From positions 62,001-126,000 of the forward strand of contig NZ_JAFREP010000030.1 of NCBI RefSeq assembly GCF_017377855.1: a stretch of 64,000 nt of DNA, given 5' to 3'. Both the position numbers and the translations under genes were made by a program. This document shows, piece by piece, positions 58,201 to 62,537 of the stretch. The notes under the pieces are model-generated. The model was not told the origin of the DNA and did not search any database. It saw only the letters and a program-made list of their open reading frames with translations. The stretch comes from Acanthopleuribacter pedis (GTDB taxonomy: Bacteria > Acidobacteriota > Holophagae > Acanthopleuribacterales > Acanthopleuribacteraceae). Numbering within the stretch: position 1 is the first letter of the stretch; every line of letters begins with the position of its first letter.

Positions 58201-59926
58201 CACCTAAGTTGAGGTACTGTTTGGCGGGGAAAATATTGACGGCCAGTAATTGAACAACGGGGCCGTCGGGCTGGAATTGATCGAGAATGCGATCTGCCGT
58301 CATGCCCTGAACGCGGTCGGTGTCGGCAATCCGGTGCGAGAAAAGGGCACCTTGGATTTCACCTTGGCTCGTAAGTACGAGTTGCCCGGCCGGGCAGAGC
58401 GCGATGCGTTTGAGCAGGGTTTCCCGCGGCGTGCGCAAGCCTTCCGCCCAGCATTGTTCTTCAAGCCGCACAAGGTCATCAATGTCGTCGGGTCGGGCAT
58501 GGCGGATTTGGTAAGCAACCGGGCGCAACCGAATCGCGGTCAAACGGGTGAGGCGCGTGACCCGCGGCGATTTCCAAGGCGGCTCGATTGCCTGGAGTCC
58601 CAGCCGAGCGGCGGCGGCCAGGCAGGCGTCTGCCGCCAGGGTCGGGCGACCGGATAGCGGGAGCAAGGTTTTGAAAAAATAGGCGTGGCTTTCCGGCTCG
58701 GGACGGTCCGTGCGCTGAGCCGGGCCGTGTGTGGACCAAGTTAGCAAACCGTGGCGTCCCAAATGAGGCGTCCACCGCGTGAGCTCGTCCGTGAACGCCG
58801 TCTCTAACGCCGCCGGTGTGGGCAGGTCGCCGCGCTGCACGGCACCCGTCCCATCAGGGGCAAAGGCGCGGATCGGTAACAGCGCGTCCCGGTCGCCGTA
58901 ACCTTCGCTTTCGAGGAAGGCGAACAAAGCGGCGGGATCGCGAAGATCGGCCTCGAGGCGGACCGGTTCGTGCGCCGCGTTTGGATTGGTGCGGCGCGGC
59001 GCCGTTTGCCGATGATCGACCGCGATCAGGGTGAGGGGATGCTCGGTTAGGGTGCGCCCCCGCGCGGTCCGTTCGCGGACGGCACGGACCAAGGTTTCGA
59101 TAAGGGCGTCGTCACCGCCGCCCAAGACCAGGAGGGCACGGGGCTGCGCTTCGAGCGGCCCGTGATCGAATAAGGCGATGATCGGATCGAGCGGGTCCGT
59201 TGATTGGGACCGCCACCAGGTGAACAGCCTGTCGGCGCTGAAGGGATCCCTCCACGCCGCGTGAACCTCGGCGGGATCGCCGAACACCAAATCATCGAGC
59301 CGAGCCAAGAGCGGGCCGTAGGCGGTGATGAAACCAAAGGGTTCGGCGGCGTTTAATAGGTCCTGTCCCGCGGCCGTAAGTTCTTGGCCTTCCGCCCAGC
59401 CGCGTGCGAGGAAGAGGGACATCACTTCCTCGCGTGCGACTTTACGCAACCCGCCGAAAAGCAATTTCCCCTTGGGTTTTTTGTGATGGAGGCGACCTTG
59501 GGCCACGGCGACCAGGAGGGGAAGAAGCAGGAACCCTTCCGTCTGAGCTTCGATCTCTTGCGAAGGTGGCGAAACCGAAGCGAGCCGCTCAAGCCAGGGG
59601 CCGAGCAACCCTTTACCACGACGTTTCGTCAGGTAATTCGTCCAGGGGAAATCGATCCATTCCCGCAATGCTTCATCCAGCTCGGGCAGCCCGGCCGGCC
59701 CCAAGCTATATACCGGGTCGTTATTTTGGCGCACCAGCCGGCCCGATTGGACCAACGTCTCGAGACAGATGCGCAGGTATTCCTGATTGGCATGGGTTTG
59801 GGCGGCCAAATCCGTTAGGGAAACCCCGTCCGTGCCTTTCAGGCACGCGAAGATGCCTCGCCGCGTGCAAAGTTCCGCGATGGGCAGCGCTACGGTTCCT
59901 TGGGCGTACTTAGTGATCAGGTTCAT
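38255..59926 (-). CDS. Giant trans-AT PKS: GNAT loading module and KS1-KS5
   Basis: 7223 residues. ATG 59926 has GGAG 7 nt upstream. The loading module is an MT-like region (1-440), a GNAT domain (470-650) and an ACP (GLDSAD, Ser726). Then follow KS1-DH-KR-ACP (Cys992), KS2-DH-KR-ACP-ACP, KS3-DH-like-ACP-ACP, KS4-DH-KR-ACP and KS5, whose DH-KR-ACP sits on the next protein. All five KS have the active Cys and the HGTGT motif. There are no AT domains, and conserved post-KS YPFA stretches follow each KS, as in trans-AT systems. The C-terminus FYSTLIDRLLSGEIGVDEAT resembles a helical docking element. A 21-bp tandem repeat encodes a GVVPVGQ linker before KS3. DH3 and DH4 have degraded catalytic motifs. 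The protein should start the chain and perform four complete extensions, with KS5 catalysing a fifth. Confidence 0.97.
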   Translation of the reverse strand: MNLITKYAQGTVALPIAELCTRRGIFACLKGTDGVSLTDLAAQTHANQEYLRICLETLVQSGRLVRQNNDPVYSLGPAGLPELDEALREWIDFPWTNYLTKRRGKGLLGPWLERLASVSPPSQEIEAQTEGFLLLPLLVAVAQGRLHHKKPKGKLLFGGLRKVAREEVMSLFLARGWAEGQELTAAGQDLLNAAEPFGFITAYGPLLARLDDLVFGDPAEVHAAWRDPFSADRLFTWWRSQSTDPLDPIIALFDHGPLEAQPRALLVLGGGDDALIETLVRAVRERTARGRTLTEHPLTLIAVDHRQTAPRRTNPNAAHEPVRLEADLRDPAALFAFLESEGYGDRDALLPIRAFAPDGTGAVQRGDLPTPAALETAFTDELTRWTPHLGRHGLLTWSTHGPAQRTDRPEPESHAYFFKTLLPLSGRPTLAADACLAAAARLGLQAIEPPWKSPRVTRLTRLTAIRLRPVAYQIRHARPDDIDDLVRLEEQCWAEGLRTPRETLLKRIALCPAGQLVLTSQGEIQGALFSHRIADTDRVQGMTADRILDQFQPDGPVVQLLAVNIFPAKQYLNLGDQLLEFMLQRCTLADDIEEVCGVTLFKDFGKHAANMSVDAYLRHTGEHGRIVDPILRFHERHGARIDCLVPGYRPADQVNRGNGVLVRYDLERRERDDLRFEPETAAGTEATPARTYTAVEIEQFIVETLRHMLGDEVGIDLPLMEMGLDSADMTTLAEKLTVEYRLEFETAMFFQYNTAAMIIAYLKEHLDLAEPEPRTHEAPVPPASPTPDEDRVDRRAVLRRSADRRSVAAADAPVSNDDEPVSDDAVAMIGMGCRFPGGVDNPGRLWGLLRAGKDAVHGLPPGRWQWPAGIDVFKEHQGIDQGGFLDDIACFDAAFFRISPKEAEFMDPQQRILLELCWETIEDAGYPVSSLAGSNMGVFIGASGSDYNILLERHLESIEPHFGTGTSMAVLPNRISYFFDFHGPSILIDTACSSSLVAVQKAVHSLRAGRCQAALVGGINLLCHPSNTIAFYKAGMLSKDGRCSTFDQSANGYVRGEGAGIVLLKPLARAIADGDQIYAVIKGSAINHGGQAGGLTVPNPGKQAALLKEAYRDAGIDPKTISYLEAHGTGTSLGDPIEVRGMKQAFGAPAAPSPQAPWCGLGSIKTNIGHLEAAAGVAGLIKVALCLRHRALPATIHFKKLNPQIKLEGSPFYIVDKNRDWKTLEPGKPLRAGVSSFGSGGANAHVAMEEYRGPRAQKPQFEGPYIFLLSVRRKEQLNAYANKYMDFLTDPENDALTLAEITATLMVGREQMEERLAIVVDDKQSLIDKLTRFCMGEQDIASVYRGNINRLTNGMAILKDGNLADTVVDSAMAVKDYGKVAMMWASGFTVDWARFFQLGRFRRAVLPTYPFAKDHFWLPDNQPEIERTGTKSALHPLVHENISDFNEQQFVSTFNGLEFFLYDHVILEEKILPGVAYMEMARAAAEISVKGGITHLRNLVWSDPIALGEKAREVQVTLYPESGGIGFQVYTHREDNPADRRVHGRGHVRTGGRLEPAATTDLDAVRERCRSVMSKQAFYARFLALGFAYGAGFSAVEEIRYSEGEVLARIELPEKTRAGASAYHLHPSMMDAAFQIAVRPRQGGNSKPYLPFSVDSVAIHAETPKSGYVHARQLPGPSGDNELLKFDMEILDESGRTCIAFRNFTARLLQTAESSDGILYAIRRRKPAPLPRDADETTHRPDSRNLLFTAGFSEEEGSALNSVLDHATHEPLPALDPDDLAGSTRRQFLCTFEQIVNLVYAKPESPCRLLVVVRRNPLDFVYETLLGLFKTAIQENPKIQGKVIRVDPGIPIDELGEILLAEQRDHHQVLDILYGADRERQVTVLKETEPQPREADYVPPIRPDGVYLITGGRGGLGRIFSRHLARTPNVTLILTGRSDENGEAASLLAELKGLGATARYITVDVSHAREVDAAVAKVRHTYGRLDGVIHAAGVIRDAMLIKKNVAEIEEVFAAKIDGLVNLDRAIGNEPLDFFVLFASIYGVLGNVGQADYAAGNAFMDAFAAYRNSLVASGERRGRTVAVDWPLWREGGMQVDARVERRMFRTNGMAAMRTEVGLAAFDEALASGHDQLIVLQGHLARLKASLFDRTAPVKEKPAEKPNLARVKGKAPAAPPVAGEKPLKGQLLALLKQKLAEVLKVAPTEIANDEDLRNYGLDSFTIVEYTSGLEEQFGDLSKTLLFEYASLDALADYFMADQSDRLATIFNDQPAPAEPAEAPEHLADPAVVEETRGTFQTSRFPERFAPVSPEAFGPMDIAIIGQGGRYPEAADLSEFWANLLASRNCVSEIPRERWDHSPYFHPDRNKEGGVYAKWGGFLKDIHRFDPLFFNIAPKDAVKLDPQDRLFLEIAWETFEDAGITRKALADKTVGVFAGAMWYEYQIQNARKAGPKGPRASWGNIAGIANRVSYFFDLKGPSLTVDTMCSSSLTAIHLACNALLTGDCEVALAGGVNASLDPNKYVFLAQEQFLSSQGLCTSFGAGGDGYVPAEGVGAVLLKPLHNAVADRDRILGVIKGSAVNHGGRANGYTVPNPNQQAALISSAFERSRIDPRTVSYVEAHGTGTSLGDPIEIAGLTKAFSKSNRDRGYCSIGSVKSNIGHCESASGVVALTKVLLQMEHRTLVPSLHSKTLNPNIDFSETPFRVQQEVAPWTRPRVNDREVPRIAAINSFGAGGANAHLIVEEYVAGYHDGSEQANSGPYLVPLSAKTEKRLMRIAENLHRRLATARFNLEEVAYTLQVGREAMSTRVLFIVEEQDDLIVKLKAFAAGTGRIDGCYRGEAKKGKDPLRFLSADEDMQEMIARWVTKGKLEKLAQLWVKGVDLTWHLLYGTRKPGKVALPTYPFSRKEYRYIDAAQVGHAASDEAHGATGPPPAAVQHPLVHENTSTLDVQQFSASFNGSEFFFADHRVFENRVLPGVAYLEMARAAIERSCPESVCDFRQVVWVRPIVAGEAGLQTTVRIYAGSEEDLLEFEVVSAAGVHAKGKTRIGQHPPIRPDQPSLAELESRCSQGADAPELYARLTEYGLVYGPAFQGIESIRFNQNEALARLSMPTTETAGFHLHPSIMDAALQATAGLTLLGRGSRKLALPFSVGSVSILGPTPAQGYAWARFSPGTDPSSAAPCYDIDLLDDQGQTRVQFRKFATRVFAAKNSPSSSETAKGLFYFSTRMLETEITARQPLEPTTLVFTAGIDEQAHGLLGQKTSAEVVALPAAANLSVVDRTKTLFKFVFDRIQALIAANPKHPQSVIVVVPEGEPAFVFAPLVGLFKTAALEHSRINGRLIRVPAGIDAETVARIVAGEQTTADAYRNIHYTETGARWAEHLTEIQPGRAEVAPFKPGGVYWITGGLGGLGLVIARRLARVPDVKVILSGRSALDPAKSEVLGGLRADAAAGVEIQYLAADTGSRAAMGRLLDEIRARFGKLSGVIHSAGVIRDAIITKKTHEEIDAVFAPKLDGLLVLDELTQAVPLDFLVVFASVSGVIGNRGQADYAAANAFMDAFAAWRNALKDKGERSGNCIAVDWPLWREGGMQIDAQSEKFLERRTGLAVLETNAGLEAFDRLLADPVHDHVVVAYGNRDALLEKLKVTVASPAPNEVVATETTAIEKTRQPLQEPETAVRGREALLERLTMMFSKQLGVERGELEPDTPFEEVGLDSVAMMTLLDKLETEFGKTLDPNALIEYASLDSFADYLLELGIGAGEATASPATTTWKNPARTAPVSPPPRAVAQPAEPTKPREAPVRQDSADQVRETIMDLCVEILMVERTDLSPESDFTELGLDSIGMMNMLDRLEQTYGTALAPDSFSMYPTVMDLAAHLIETGVVPVGQGVVPVGQGVVPVGQGVVPVGQGVVPVGQGVVPVGQGVVPVGPGVVPVGQTPAPKPEPVSAPVAMPVSEAIPPIRAPRRKGRAHGHESVAPVVKQRKIAVIASACRLPGSDSPEQFWENLVAARNLVSTVPADRWDAAAVYDPNLGTAGKAYTQYGGFLRDIAAFDAAYFGLSEEQALCLDPQQRLVLELAQELFDRAGYARDAIKGSRTAVIIGAKDGRYLPNNLDVMPAGAAQQMVVNTIGNMIAARVSDFFDLKGSANLIDTACSSSLVAVHEACTKIFDGHADMAVAGGVFLMVDPFWHIGFSQAKVLSTDDKSYVFDQRAKGFVIGEGAGLVLLKDYDRAVADGDRIQGVMLGSAVNNDGNTIGLTVPSMDGQKQVIEQALASSGVNPATISYLEAHGTGTLLGDPIEIKAATQVYRTFTEARRFCAVGSVKTNLGHTMTAAGVTSLIKVLLSLENQRIPATLHCEKPHPRFRFEESPFYPNLATRDWQPLDGVRRAAISSFGFGGTNCHLILEEAPPLGPTREALPPTRFKRKRFWLGGAPTAVTRAPITANPVATASPTHRLQRDFPADQPLLRDHLVLGRRVLVGMAYVALAMELLRASSKRRDGVLERALFSGALGLEPGETGQVTLAFEGQEKKRRIRATYRVSGGPEVHAAELSENSDAPAFAGRHLAIAALIEGKPARDGADFYRHPEERVYGPDLYSVRRVYDLAEGEVLGEIHLTEAIRAELDQYYLHPAVLDACHVVSAFAVSHDPVHHHWVPFMVKRIRFSGSVTAAQLAHGYCRARLVRKTADFAEIDLELFDSTGRLLVALDGFSTRKILNQERFLAGMGNASAARTEPSQTPAPAAPTTPTAPIAAPKAFKQGDLKDAARAYLQAKVGALIGLEPAKVSVTQNFMDMGVESNQMIETVSLIEKELQATLYPTLFFEYQNIDALAAFLADEHAAELQTWVGGAGAPPATVQNTASEPAPTPAAPQPLPGPRMADPAGGVKTFLKKKVANLLKTAPDAIRDDQNFMDMGIESNQMIATVSDIEREIGTELYPTLFFEYQNIGELAAFLAEEHAEAFTAYLGTAPMSPAGGADPGSAPPVNAAAARPAPTPAPQPPRVTAAPDANRSGDRPSRSRDIAVVGMSAYLPQSRNLSEFWDHLEAGRDLVTEIPADRWNQADWFSADRNAADKSYSKWGGFTKDLALFDPLFFGITPRQAKWYDPQLRRLLQSVHETLEDAGEMNLKGSRTGVFVGSCFKEYWDEVVRANIPLSDYQHLSGVMSSQSGLVSYIFDFQGGSIPLDNACASSLTALHLGCRAMQNGEIDQAIIGGINALISPLHYVYFSRIQALSPTGRCHTFDKQADGYVPAEGIVSVLIKPLENAIRDGNPIHAVIKGTAINHVGRSNNPTSPRPELQTKLLLDAWANADIHPETLGYIEAHGTGTPLGDPIEINALRKAFKQHTDRTAFCSIGSTKAHLGHLEGAAGLASLVKVILMMKHGTIPRMPNFRELNPYINLKNAPFTINTETIPWERPAGSPRRAGISSFGMTGNNAHAVVEEYVPVPRPLPPEWSGSDPSEPEPVVVPISAGSESGLRRYVARLIGFLEGTEPNFGDLVYTLQIGREPKKHRLAVVVADQRALLDGLRAFAAGRTDSRLYSGTVATAAVAEEPVTVGDAHHLAELWVSGGVIDWDARPRRQTPVRISLPPTPFDEERFWVPELTGRGRQAAASPAGGEPSLLHPLVHTNASTVRGLSFQTNLRPQAFYLKDHVVADAHVLVGVALIEMARAAGERALGTAVAEIRNAVWGWPVRVDQAPYQLWINLAPRKDGDLDFRIQSGDSAERRHFHGILHSGNSGNSGNTGAAAASAPPSQDLAAIRRRCPQAIPGSAIYNHFDAFGLHLGPAFQGVRRIEGGETEALSTIVLPEAAAGATAADENARGFAFHPVLMDCALHTIAGIDVTRFRANSHMKIPYEVGAVRFHAPIPRECYGYARYTGGRQHANPDQQTYDVSILTAEGEVVAEMVSFHPRPFDAQNLGRSVLRDQIRTTYFVPDWRETPPSKPKPNTTGSGRALVFLPDAALIETVRAEAAAAGLAAPIFVAASGGEPDGVTLFRLETPDPDGFERLFEVLEKTGNLPDYLILGDAFAPSAADPRADLARVVPMMFALYRTLCRRNLKNAIQVIATHLHNGAFPPVYQALSGLARTVNLEKGSIRSCLLGLSRFDATRDRIKAALAECGQVEPVSVLQIAGQSRRRAVLRQPASAPDGAEVLTRGGVVLITGGAGGLALRHARFLAERFAARLALCGRSPMSPEIEARLAELRALGGSAAYFPCDVADQSQVADLLARVRAAYGGINGIIHGAGLIRDRFLVSKNADEVQSVLAPKTLGTLNLDEASQTDDLDFFVTFSSVSAALGNPGQSDYAYANAFMDAFATHRQNLVAEGSRRGRSISINWPLWAEGGMRPDQRAVDAMRAQLGLHPLPTEAGLDAFHRLLRASSSGILPLYSGVLPLYGDRDKVAAVVAARYGKVDEKEAEPAAGAAPEVTPEPTAKPAGDEALSEVIQAELLQIVARILGTEQDRVDREVGMTELGFDSIALTELADGINDTFNLRLMPSVFFETPAINDLIAYLARKHGAALREHLAAQLRPEPEPEPEPEPGAESAAAEPDPPGAAPFGPFVSEPATAPSYEPSPTKPRLAEQEPIAIVGLSGRFPMAPDVATFHANLVAGRDCIREIPRERWDWRAVYGDPRVETNRTHIKWGGFMPDIDCFDPLFFGISPKEAELMDPQHRIFLETVWATIENAGYDPKSLSGSRTGLFVGVESQDYADLMAERGVGIEAYTPTGLAPSVLANRISYLLNITGPSEPIATACSSSLVALHRAVGAIRSGDCEQALAGGVNALLSPRLFIGFSKAGMLAEDGRCKTFSAKANGYVRGECSAAVLLKPLSRALADGDTVYGLIRGSAEAHGGKASSLTAPNPNIQAELIKTAWTRAGLDPRTAGYMELHGTGTELGDPAEINGLKSAFSDLYAERGAHHPLPKPTCGIGSVKSNIGHCETAAGIAGVVKVLSAMGQGILPATLHHAPLNPYIDLAGSPFYIVAEAQPWPTFTEENGAPAPHRAGISSFGFGGAYAHVVLEQYPLARRDSRPGAVLVPLSARCADSLARAATNLLAHLRHTEVALDALAYTLQVGRTPMAHRLAFVVSDHNQLVAALEAWLAGDAPNDFCWSGTVPKGSAIQVEKDLLDAATARRDLAQLAQLWTRGAQPDWGGLYGSQPPRRVPLPSYPFARNRYWMPEGNRQAVQETQAPETNDMGFYSTLIDRLLSGEIGVDEATELAGSTDPFQGTM
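40318..40372 (-). repeat. Hexanucleotide Pro-Glu repeat after ACP4
   Basis: Alternating GGCTCG/GGTTCG-like hexamers on the plus strand encode PEPEPEPEPEPG on the minus strand, a stiff extended linker between ACP4 and KS5. A shorter relative (EPDPEPEP) occurs before KS8 near 27330-27360. Confidence 0.8.
40370..44895 (-). other. Module 4: KS4-DH4-KR4-ACP4
   Basis: KS4 has an unusual nucleophile context, LDNACASSL, with intact HGTGTPLGDP and KAHLGH. DH4 has DHVVADAHVLVG, lacking the motif Gly and Pro, although MDCALH is kept. KR4 has GGAGGLA, ending in Ala rather than Gly, with Tyr in GQSDYAYAN. ACP4 has GFDSIAL. The output may be a beta-hydroxyl rather than an alkene if DH4 is dead. Confidence 0.75.
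45060..48000 (-). other. Module 3: KS3-DH-like-ACP3a-ACP3b, no KR
   Basis: KS3 has IDTACSSSL and EAHGTGTLLGDP. The DH-like domain (about 45790-46590) has DHLVLGRRVLVG, without the motif Pro, and LDACHVV instead of DxxxQ/H. No KR follows. The paired ACPs carry DMGVES and DMGIES, with Val/Ile-Glu-Ser in place of the usual DS. A retained beta-keto group is predicted unless a trans enzyme acts. Confidence 0.75.
48137..48304 (-). repeat. 21-bp tandem repeat, 8 copies, coding GVVPVGQ linker
   Basis: Eight head-to-tail 21-bp units, nearly identical, encode GVVPVGQ (one copy ends in Pro) between ACP2b and KS3. The length is a multiple of three, so the frame is kept. The near identity implies recent slippage or strong homogenisation in a flexible interdomain linker. 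Confidence 0.95.
48305..52995 (-). other. Module 2: KS2-DH2-KR2-ACP2a-ACP2b
   Basis: KS2 has VDTMCSSSL. DH2 has DHRVFENRVLPG and HPSIMDAALQ. KR2 has GGLGGLG, AGVIRD and GQADYAAAN. Two ACPs follow (GLDSVAMM near 48800 and GLDSIGMM near 48425), neither with the Trp of beta-branching ACPs. A conjugated dienoyl product is expected; doubled ACPs usually raise flux. Confidence 0.85.
53180..57460 (-). other. Module 1: KS1-DH1-KR1-ACP1
   Basis: KS1 (56170-57460) has IDTACSSSL (Cys992) and EAHGTGTSLGDP. DH1 has DHVILEEKILPG with HPSMMDAAFQ. KR1 has GGRGGLG, an AGVIRD segment whose Asp predicts a D-hydroxyl, and GQADYAAGN with the catalytic Tyr. ACP1 has GLDSFT. A first extension giving an E-enoyl thioester is expected. 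Confidence 0.85.
57610..59926 (-). other. Loading module: MT-like region, GNAT, ACP
   Basis: Residues 1-440 begin like the N-terminal helical part of PKS-associated methyltransferase/adaptor regions (IAELCTRRGIFACL, later LVLGGGDDALIETL in the place of a SAM loop, which looks degenerate). Residues 470-650 are a GNAT fold with VVQLLAVN, EVCGVTLF and FHERHGA, the places where CurA-type loading GNATs keep catalytic Thr and His. The ACP serine is 726. Known domains of this kind decarboxylate malonyl and pass acetyl to the ACP, so an acetate starter is the simplest reading. The MT-like part could be inactive or could modify the starter. Confidence 0.8.
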
Positions 59927-60017
59927 CGAGCTTCTCCGTCCGTCTCGCGAAATTCGGGGTTCCGAATTGATGGGGATCGCCTGGGATTGAAGGGAAAGGA
60001 CACCCGTGGCGGTGTCG

Positions 60018-62477
60018 TTATTGCGGTGACGGACGCCCTGCCGGCCCCAATAGGTCGGTCATACGCGTTCGCAAGTATTCTGCTGTTGCGTTCATGAGGT
60101 GGTCGGCAATACGATCAACGTTGCGCTGGGTCCAAGGTTCCAAATCGGTGCCCTTGACCCACTGATTGAAGGCGCCGAGCGCGGGCCCGCAATGGATTTG
60201 AAAATCGACCTTGCGTTTCATGTCCCCGCTCATGGCCAGGCGCGTCGAATAGACGAAGTACCATTTAAAGATGAGTGCCATTTTGAATTTGGGGTTGCGT
60301 TCCGCCTTCTCCACGACCTGGGGCCGTGTTTTCAGGAAGTGGGCCCGTGTTTCTTGCCAAACGTCGTCGAAGCTGCGCCGGAAATACTTCTCCTGGATCA
60401 TGTGCCGCGTCTTGGCATCGAGCTCGTCGAGGCTGTTGTGGTTGCGGTAGAGGTCGTAGAGTTTGTTGGCGCGGGCCGGAAAGAAAAGGCCGCGTCGGAC
60501 GACCTGTACCTTGGCGCCAAGCTCGAACATGTCGCCCGCCGGCGCGTATTCGGTATCCTGCACATTGATTTGCTGGAGGAGGTCTTTGACCGCGTCGCTT
60601 GCGCCCGATTCCGGGCTTGGCTGATTGATCGAGCCGGTGAGGATGAAGTCCGCGCCGAGCATGAACGCGGATGCCGCCGCCTCCGGCGTTCCGATCCCTC
60701 CCGCGCTGCCAACGTGGATATGTTCGTCATGACCGAATTGTTGGGCCAACCGGTCGCGTAGGCGACGGATGGTGGGGATCAGGACGGCGGCCACGCCCAT
60801 ATCCGTGTGCCCACCTGAGTCGGCCTCCACGCAAAGATCCGCGCTCATCGGTAACGTGCGACCCAGGGCCGCCTCTTCCTCGGTGAGCCGGCCCGCCGCG
60901 ACCAATTGCCGCACGATCTTTTCCGGGGCCGGTGAGAGGAAGTTCTCGGCGACCTCGGGCCGGGAAACTTTCGCGATGATGTTGTGGGGAGCGCGCACCT
61001 TTCCCGCCGCGTTTCGGTAGGCCCCTTTGAGCCGGTAGTAAACCAGAGCCGGGGACATGACGATGTACGCGGCCGCCTCGACATTGCGAACCCCGTACTT
61101 GAGGAACAGATCCACCGTTTTCATTTCTGTTTCAGGTGAATCGGGCTGACTCAGCAGGTTCATCCCGAAACTTTGTTCGGTGCTCAATTGACCGGAGATG
61201 AAGCGCAGGTCTTCCTCGATCCGATCCATTTTTAAGCCACCCGTTCCAAGAAAACCGATCAGACCCGCCTGGCCCATACGAACTACCAACTCCTTGGAGG
61301 CAATACCTTTGTACATGGCTCCGGCCACATAGGCGTAGCGAACCCCGTAACGTTCGCGGAAATCGGCGGCGCCCAGTGTTTCGGCTTTGATTGAAGCGAG
61401 CATCGTATCAACCGCGCAAGCGGTCACGGCACCTTGTGAAGGGGCGGGAACGGGGGAGGCCGGTGGAACCGAGGTTTTCGTAGGTTCAGGGGTCTTCGTA
61501 GGTTCAGAGGTCATCGTCGGTTCAACCGAGGTCATCGTCGGTTCAACCGAGGTCATCGTCGGTTCAACCGAGGTCATCGTCGGTTCAACCGAGGTCATCG
61601 TCGGTTCGTCCGCCACGTAAAGGGGTTCGGCTTCTTCCATGATGCGCTTATTAAGGTTGGTGAGCACGCGGCCCGGCCCGCATTCGCGGAAGTCGGTCAC
61701 GCCTTTCCCGCGCAGGTAACAAATGGTTTCCGACCACTTGACGGCACCGGTGATTTGCGCGGCCAGATTCGCGCTGATTTGGTCCGGTTGGTAGGGACGT
61801 GCCGTGACGTTGGCGATCACCGGGAAACGCGGCTCGTGAAAAGTGAACCCCTCCAGGAACTCGGCGAATTCGCGGCCCGCGGGCGCCATGTACCGCGAAT
61901 GAAAGGCGGCGCTGACCTTCAGGACCAGATAGGTGCGTGCGCCCGCATCCATGAACGGTTGTTTTAAGGCGGTGAGGATCTCAAGCGGTCCCGAGATCAC
62001 CGTTTGGTGCGGTGCATTGAAATTGGCCGGGTCGACGGCACCCGCATCAGCGTCGGCGAGCACCGCGCGGATCTTCGCTTCAGGAAGCCCGACCACGGCC
62101 GCCATGCCGCCGTCTTTGGCGCGACCCATCAGCTCACCACGCTTGCGCACCAAGCGAAGGCCTGTCTCAAAATCGAAAACGCCCGCGGCGAACAATGCGT
62201 TGTACTCACCAAGACTGTGCCCGGCAACAAAGGCCGGTCGTGCCTCGGGCTCGTCCCGCGCCGCCTTCATCCACGTCAATGCGTTCACGACGTAAAGCGC
62301 GGGTTGGGTGAACTGGGTGAGAACGAGTCGGTTATCGGGGTTTTCAAGGCAAAGCGCTTCGATCGAGTAGCCCAGGATCCGGTCGGCTTTGGCCGTTATC
62401 TCCTGAAACTGTCCGAAGAGGTCTTTGCCCATTCCTTTTTTCTGCGATCCTTGGCCGGGAAATAAACAGGCAAACAT
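60018..62477 (-). CDS. Trans-acting malonyl acyltransferase fused to PfaD-type enoylreductase
   Basis: 819 residues from ATG 62477. This gives MFACLFPGQGSQ, the normal AT beginning, with GTGAG 5 nt upstream. A GTG at 62483 in frame is a less likely start. The AT half (about 1-290) has GQGSQ, the nucleophile motif GHSLGE and AFHSRYM with the catalytic His. A low-complexity Glu-Pro-Thr linker (about 290-335) made of EPTMTS repeats joins it to a PfaD-like FMN reductase/nitronate monooxygenase-type half (about 360-819; HVGSAGGIGTPEAA, then FILTGSINQPSPES). In trans-AT pathways this fusion loads malonate on all modules, and the reductase half can act as a trans-ER. It is first in the operon, 91 bp before the loading-module PKS. 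It is the only AT seen, so it should serve all 19 carrier domains apart from the PCP. Confidence 0.95.
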   Translation of the reverse strand: MFACLFPGQGSQKKGMGKDLFGQFQEITAKADRILGYSIEALCLENPDNRLVLTQFTQPALYVVNALTWMKAARDEPEARPAFVAGHSLGEYNALFAAGVFDFETGLRLVRKRGELMGRAKDGGMAAVVGLPEAKIRAVLADADAGAVDPANFNAPHQTVISGPLEILTALKQPFMDAGARTYLVLKVSAAFHSRYMAPAGREFAEFLEGFTFHEPRFPVIANVTARPYQPDQISANLAAQITGAVKWSETICYLRGKGVTDFRECGPGRVLTNLNKRIMEEAEPLYVADEPTMTSVEPTMTSVEPTMTSVEPTMTSVEPTMTSEPTKTPEPTKTSVPPASPVPAPSQGAVTACAVDTMLASIKAETLGAADFRERYGVRYAYVAGAMYKGIASKELVVRMGQAGLIGFLGTGGLKMDRIEEDLRFISGQLSTEQSFGMNLLSQPDSPETEMKTVDLFLKYGVRNVEAAAYIVMSPALVYYRLKGAYRNAAGKVRAPHNIIAKVSRPEVAENFLSPAPEKIVRQLVAAGRLTEEEAALGRTLPMSADLCVEADSGGHTDMGVAAVLIPTIRRLRDRLAQQFGHDEHIHVGSAGGIGTPEAAASAFMLGADFILTGSINQPSPESGASDAVKDLLQQINVQDTEYAPAGDMFELGAKVQVVRRGLFFPARANKLYDLYRNHNSLDELDAKTRHMIQEKYFRRSFDDVWQETRAHFLKTRPQVVEKAERNPKFKMALIFKWYFVYSTRLAMSGDMKRKVDFQIHCGPALGAFNQWVKGTDLEPWTQRNVDRIADHLMNATAEYLRTRMTDLLGPAGRPSPQ
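61478..61612 (-). repeat. 21-bp tandem repeat coding EPTMTSV linker between AT and ER
   Basis: Four exact 21-bp units, flanked by degenerate 18-bp copies, encode EPTMTSV units followed by EPTKTP and EPTKTS. They lie exactly at the junction of the acyltransferase and the enoylreductase halves and should form an extended, flexible tether. Confidence 0.9.
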
Positions 62478-62537
62478 AGTCACTCACAAAAAGTCTTCGA
62501 TGGAGAAACGGTAAAAATATACGAGCAGACAGGTTTC

